From Clostridiales bacterium (GTDB lineage: Bacteria; Bacillota; Clostridia; Saccharofermentanales; Saccharofermentanaceae): a stretch of DNA of 64,000 nucleotides. The notes below the pieces were generated by a model. That model ran no database searches. It was not told the DNA's origin and saw nothing but the letters and a program-made list of their open reading frames with translations. The number at the start of each line of letters is the position of its first letter. Position 1 is the stretch's first letter. The DNA is taken from assembly GCA_017511005.1 (NCBI GenBank), contig JAFWLP010000019.1, positions 48,056-112,055 of the forward strand, given 5' to 3'. Of this stretch, positions 60,534 through 64,000 are shown piece by piece. The position numbers and the translations under genes are program-made.

Positions 60534-61376
60534 ATGCTTAACAAAGAATACCCTTTACATGATATGAATCTTGTTTTCGACATGATCGAGAACGCCATAG
60601 CCAAAGGCGGCACGCATGACAAAACAGCCGAAGAGATGAACCTCCTGATGCATCTTTACGCAGGACTTCCCGCGGAAGCAGTGGAACAGGGCATGATGTT
60701 CATACACGGAAGAGCATGCGAGATCCCCGCAACATCCGACATCATTCCGCTTCACGTAAGACTCATGAACCTTCTTGAATATCTTGAGAAAGTCGAGTAT
60801 CTGGCAGAGATCCCGAAGACAATGTCCAACGAGGAGATCACCAAAAGGAGTGACATATTGAAATCCCTTGATGATCACGAGAAGGTATTCGGAACGCCGC
60901 TTCTCGGCTATCAGTTCAGCAGCACGGACAACACGCCCAAAGAGGTAAAGGAAGGCGAAGAAAAGGAAAGCGACAGACTGCTCCTCATGAACAGCCAGGC
61001 AGCAGTATTTGCATGTGAAGACATCTACAAGACAGCTCTTTTCTACGAAAACAAGCTCGGCTTCAAAGCTTCACATCTGGACGATGAAGCCATGCCCCAC
61101 ATCAGGCTCTCAAGAGACAATATCGCAATAGTCCTTGTAAAGGGCGAGGGTGCCATAACAAAGCCTGCCAGGGAATTCGGCATCAAATACGATATGTATG
61201 TCTATTGCTCGGAACCTTTCCTTCTCCATAACGAGATCGCAGGCAACGGCATCAAGATCATCGAAGACCTCCCTGACGCAAAAGAAGCCCAAAAACAGAA
61301 TACCAACCGGCAGTTCGTTTTCGAAGACACCGACGGAAGGCACATCTGCGTATCGCAATACCTTGAAAACAACTGA
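60534..61376 (+). CDS. VOC (glyoxalase-like) protein with helical N-terminal domain
   Basis: 280 residues. Residues 1-145 are helical with no family I recognise (TAEEMNLLMHLYAGLPAEAVEQGMMFIHGRACEIP). Residues 150-280 match the glyoxalase/bleomycin-resistance fold: AAVFACEDIYKTALFYENKLGFKASHL and FEDTDGRHICVSQYL. Only part of the usual metal triad is evident (His near the C-terminus), so enzyme versus ligand-binding role is open. The ATG follows GGGAGAATA. Confidence 0.75.
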   Translation: MLNKEYPLHDMNLVFDMIENAIAKGGTHDKTAEEMNLLMHLYAGLPAEAVEQGMMFIHGRACEIPATSDIIPLHVRLMNLLEYLEKVEYLAEIPKTMSNEEITKRSDILKSLDDHEKVFGTPLLGYQFSSTDNTPKEVKEGEEKESDRLLLMNSQAAVFACEDIYKTALFYENKLGFKASHLDDEAMPHIRLSRDNIAIVLVKGEGAITKPAREFGIKYDMYVYCSEPFLLHNEIAGNGIKIIEDLPDAKEAQKQNTNRQFVFEDTDGRHICVSQYLENN

Positions 61377-61385
61377 GAATTCTAA

Positions 61386-61418
61386 AAAGCCTGCCACAGC
61401 TAAGTGGCAGGCCTTTTT
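61386..61418. terminator. Bidirectional terminator between the VOC gene and the DUF4097 gene
   Basis: GCCTGCCAC and GTGGCAGGC form a perfect 9-bp stem with a 6-nt loop, with AAAAA before and TTTTT after, so it works for both convergent genes. Confidence 0.92.
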
Positions 61419-61434
61419 GTCGGATTTATTGCTG

Positions 61435-62499
61435 TCAGATCTTGTGGAATCCTACATTACCGGATGAGCAGTTGATTTCCATGTCATTGGTACCATTACC
61501 GTTAATGTAATCCTTGCCGTCCTTTGTGAAAGGAAGTTCGTAGTTGAATTCTCCGCTGGAGATCTTTACGTGAACCGTAATATCTGAATCTTCCGGAATG
61601 CTGACGTCGATGCCGCCGGAACTGCAGTTGATCTTTGATGTCTCCGGTGCTTTTCTGAGACTGATATCTGAATGACCGCTGGAAGCCTTTGTGGTGAGAT
61701 CCTTTATCTCATCCGCATCAAGCTTAATTCCGCCTGAACTTACATCTACGTTAAGCGTGTTTACTGTACCCATTGCAGCTGTAACTCCGCCTGAAGATGA
61801 ATGGATCTTTGCCTGGCCAACTGTCCCCTGCTGCTCGATATTGATCTTGCCTGAAGATGAATCAATGTCGAAAGACTTGCAGTCACCGTTCTGAATGATA
61901 ACGATATTACCGGAAGATGCCTTGATCTTTAAGGAATCGCTGTTGCCGTTCTGTGTAAGACCGACATTGCCGGAAGAAGACTTCAATTCGATAACAGTTG
62001 CAGAGCAGTCGATATTCATGTTGCCTGATGAAGCATGAGAATTCAGATTCTCTGTGGTGAAACCGTCCAGATCGATGTTGCCGGAAGACACTTCGATTAC
62101 GAAGTCATCCAACTCCTGAGCTTCCGGGATCGTGATCTCAAGACTTTTCTCTATCTTGTTGAAGTTGATCGACTTGGTTGAAACACAGTATCTGACATAG
62201 AGTGTATCACCGTCTACCCATGTGTGGACCTGATGGTCGGAATCGAGCTCTGTGTTGGCAGTCTCTTCTACCGTAACACTGTCAGTGTCTGTACCCTTAA
62301 CCTTTACATTGCCTGATATGTAATCGATATTTATCTTTGTGATCTTGTCGTCGATCTCACGGTCGCCTGCCGTGTACTTTTCGGCGTTCTCGTACTGGTA
62401 ACTGAATGTGTTGAACAGACCGAACGAGCAAGCTGTTAAGCAAAGTGCTGAAGGTACGATAAGAGCCATTGCTCCCGCTGCTAAAAATTTTGTGTTCAT
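61435..62499 (-). CDS. DUF4097 beta-helix lipoprotein
   Basis: 354 residues. A lipoprotein signal ends in LCLTAC, anchoring it outside the membrane. From about residue 55 it is a repeated beta-strand domain of the DUF4097/LiaG type, with eleven SSG-centred turns (SSGNIDL, SSGNMNI, SSGGIDV and so on) spaced about 20-25 residues. Such proteins accompany cell-envelope stress regulators. It starts at the stop of the anti-sigma gene (1-bp overlap), so it is the third gene of the ECF operon and probably an envelope-stress effector or sensor. Confidence 0.9.
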   Translation of the reverse strand: MNTKFLAAGAMALIVPSALCLTACSFGLFNTFSYQYENAEKYTAGDREIDDKITKINIDYISGNVKVKGTDTDSVTVEETANTELDSDHQVHTWVDGDTLYVRYCVSTKSINFNKIEKSLEITIPEAQELDDFVIEVSSGNIDLDGFTTENLNSHASSGNMNIDCSATVIELKSSSGNVGLTQNGNSDSLKIKASSGNIVIIQNGDCKSFDIDSSSGKINIEQQGTVGQAKIHSSSGGVTAAMGTVNTLNVDVSSGGIKLDADEIKDLTTKASSGHSDISLRKAPETSKINCSSGGIDVSIPEDSDITVHVKISSGEFNYELPFTKDGKDYINGNGTNDMEINCSSGNVGFHKI

Positions 62500-63458
62500 T
62501 ATTTCTTTCCTCCCTTATTTTTTCCAACTAAGAAACCGATTCCGGCTATTAAGAGTCCTACACCGCCGATAGAAAGCATGAGGGCGAGTGAGGGTGCTGA
62601 GGCAAATGCTACTCCTGTGAGTCTTGCGGAATTTGCAGCATTTATCGTGAGCTGGGCGAGAACGCCGGACAAAACTCCTACTGAAGCGATCGAAAGGCCG
62701 GTCTTGACTGCTGCATTCATGCGGACATATCTTACGATCGCAAAGATCGCCCAGCACATTCCTACCAGGGGCATTGAGATTGCAAATGCCATGGGGAAGA
62801 ATTCAGAAAGTCCGACATGAAGGCCGATAAAGAGCATCATGAGTACGAATGTTGCCGTGTATGCGCCCATTACCGCAAGACCCTTGTTGTTCTTAAGATA
62901 AGCTGTAACAGGTCTTCTGTAAGCAATGAACGGTGCAAATACCATCGTTAATCCGAAGAGGGTTGAAGATGCCGCTAGCAGGAACCAGTCGCCTCCTGTG
63001 TAGATGCAGACAACACCTAAGAGCAGTATTACGCTTGCCGTAAATGATGCCATAGTCATGAACATCCTGTTCTCACGGAGCATGAGCGGTACGATGATCA
63101 GTGATGCAGCGACCAGGATACCCGCGAGTACGATAAAGAACCATGTAAGGCCTGCGCCTGTTGCAAGGTTAACGATAAGGCATACAAGGATCGGTATAGA
63201 GAATATCAATCCGATAATGCTTCCTGCCAGCGCGCTCTTTCTCTTAAAAAACTTGGCCTGGGTTCCGATTACTTCTTCTTTTTCCTTTACGATCTTTTCA
63301 TCTATCGTAATGTCGTTCAGACTGTTCAATATCATTTTGCAGTCCGGACATTCAGCCAGATGTTCTTCTACGATCTTTCTGCTGGCTTCGCTGCAGATTT
63401 CGTCTTTATATAACGGAAGAAGATCCGAGATCAAATCACAATTATATTTCATTTTCAT
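62499..63458 (-). CDS. Putative anti-sigma factor with zf-HC2 motif and multiple membrane helices
   Basis: 319 residues. The N-terminus (CDLISDLLPLYKDEICSEASRKIVEEHLAECPDCKMI) has the HxxxCxxC zinc-finger of anti-sigma factors, here HLAECPDC. About eight transmembrane helices follow from residue 75. It overlaps the sigma gene by 17 bp, the usual arrangement for coupled sigma/anti-sigma synthesis. It should hold the sigma factor at the membrane until envelope stress. Confidence 0.88.
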   Translation of the reverse strand: MKMKYNCDLISDLLPLYKDEICSEASRKIVEEHLAECPDCKMILNSLNDITIDEKIVKEKEEVIGTQAKFFKRKSALAGSIIGLIFSIPILVCLIVNLATGAGLTWFFIVLAGILVAASLIIVPLMLRENRMFMTMASFTASVILLLGVVCIYTGGDWFLLAASSTLFGLTMVFAPFIAYRRPVTAYLKNNKGLAVMGAYTATFVLMMLFIGLHVGLSEFFPMAFAISMPLVGMCWAIFAIVRYVRMNAAVKTGLSIASVGVLSGVLAQLTINAANSARLTGVAFASAPSLALMLSIGGVGLLIAGIGFLVGKNKGGKK

Positions 63459-63936
63459 CCATCCTTTCCTTGATCTTTAGTCTGGCTCTGTGATACGTAA
63501 CCCGGGCCCAGGTCTCGGTCTTTCCGAAGATCGATCCGATTTCCGCAAATGACAACTCACCGAATATCCGCAGTTGGAACACTTCCTTGTATGGTTCCTC
63601 CAGATTGTGGAGTATTAAGTGGATCTTCAGAGATGTGTCCCTGTCGGTGAGCTTCTCCTCTATCCCTTTGTTTGTATCCGGAAGCTCTTCGCTCAGTTCG
63701 TCATCCTGTCTTGAAACGCGCCGTTTCTCATCTATGAAGATGTTTTTTGCGATTGCGCACAGCCACGTAAAGCTCTCGCTCTCTCCCTTGAAGGTCTTGT
63801 CAGTCGATATCGCCCTGAAAAAGGTCTCCTGGGTTATCTCTTCGGCGTCATTCCGATCCTTGGCAAGTGTCATGACGTATGAGAATACCTTCATATAAAA
63901 GGCTTCATAAAGCTTTTCAGCGGTATTCTTATCCAC
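63442..63936 (-). CDS. ECF-type RNA polymerase sigma factor
   Basis: 164 residues. Region 2 is YEAFYMKVFSYVMTLAKDRNDAEEITQETFFRAI, with SFTWLCAIAKNIFIDEKRR. Region 4 is LEEPYKEVFQLRIFGELSFAEIGSIFGKTETWARVTYHRAR. It starts at the GTG (63936) after AAAGGTG. It directs polymerase to AAC/CGTC-type promoters, and a matching site sits just upstream, implying autoregulation. First gene of the sigma/anti-sigma/DUF4097 operon. Confidence 0.94.
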   Translation of the reverse strand: MDKNTAEKLYEAFYMKVFSYVMTLAKDRNDAEEITQETFFRAISTDKTFKGESESFTWLCAIAKNIFIDEKRRVSRQDDELSEELPDTNKGIEEKLTDRDTSLKIHLILHNLEEPYKEVFQLRIFGELSFAEIGSIFGKTETWARVTYHRARLKIKERMDENEI

Positions 63937-63970
63937 GTATCATTTCACCTTTCTTTTGTGATCTCACCTG

Positions 63971-63999
63971 TTAGACGGAGAAATCCCAAATTCGTTACA
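63971..63999 (-). promoter_or_regulatory. ECF-type autoregulated promoter
   Basis: Minus-strand TGTAACG (63993-63999) and CGTCTAA (63971-63977) are separated by 15 bp. These are the AAC/CGTC signatures of ECF sigma promoters. They lie about 35 bp before the ECF start. The window edge truncates any further upstream sequence. Confidence 0.7.
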
Positions 64000-64000
64000 A

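Noticed and set aside
1-64000. tRNA, rRNA, CRISPR or prophage content
   Set aside because: I saw no tRNA-like cloverleaf with CCA, no rRNA, no regularly spaced repeats and no phage or transposase genes.

Overview
The window looks like ordinary chromosome from a Gram-positive anaerobe of class Clostridia, with moderate GC. Pointers are HrcA/CIRCE heat-shock control, a CGAAC-N4-GTTCT SOS box, SepF, Prp protease next to an L27 with a cleavable N-terminus, strong AGGAGG ribosome sites, and many cytoplasmic LacI-type-sensor/GGDEF fusions. I cannot fix the family from sequence alone (a Saccharofermentans- or Lachnospiraceae-like gut/rumen lineage is a guess). I saw no tRNA, rRNA, CRISPR array, insertion sequence or prophage.

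Layout. 1-3.75 kb (minus): heat-shock operon hrcA-grpE-clpP-dnaK with promoter and CIRCE; dnaK runs off the left edge. 4.1-10.7 kb: HAD phosphatase, metallophosphoesterase, GGDEF-EAL protein, SGNH esterase and the first sensor-GGDEF protein. 10.8-15.7 kb (minus): surface LRR/transglutaminase protein, M13 lipoprotein peptidase and ABC-2 permease. 15.8-18.0 kb (minus): CfxQ-type AAA+ gene carrying an alpha-CTD-like domain, split by an in-frame amber codon and preceded by a roughly 330-nt structured leader or ncRNA with its own promoter. 18.2-20.5 kb: small genes, including a double-glycine-leader peptide. 20.9-24.5 kb: glnA, larA-like racemase, PAP2 phosphatase. 24.5-30.1 kb (minus): two more sensor-GGDEF proteins, one with an N-terminal GH16-like domain whose catalytic glutamate and aspartate are replaced. 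30.2-38 kb (minus): DUF47, sepF, yggS, an HlyD-like membrane protein, a methionine-gamma-lyase-family enzyme, lipid kinase, acyl carrier protein and MarR. 38-53 kb (minus): CPBP protease, mutS2, pfkA, membrane diguanylate cyclase, sirtuin, dnaE, uvrB (SOS-controlled), 1-phosphofructokinase, AlkD-like, YuiD. 53.4-54.3 kb: HTH membrane protein. 54.4-60.4 kb (minus): obg-rpmA-prp-rplU, a membrane protein, murC, ybaK. 60.5-64 kb: VOC protein (+), then an ECF sigma/anti-sigma/DUF4097 operon (minus).

Two themes stand out. First, c-di-GMP: five GGDEF proteins in 64 kb, three of which read a LacI-type ligand domain joined to the output by a shared Ser-Cys-Gly-Cys motif. The 1047-residue member stacks a catalytically dead GH16 fold, a CBM4/9-like domain and the periplasmic-binding-like domain before GGDEF, which suggests a cytoplasmic polysaccharide or oligosaccharide sensor. 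Second, unexplained RNA and regulatory structure: the structured RNA upstream of the AAA+ gene, a candidate attenuator upstream of yuiD, and a perfect palindrome inside the sepF promoter. All functions are read from motifs and context; no searches were run.
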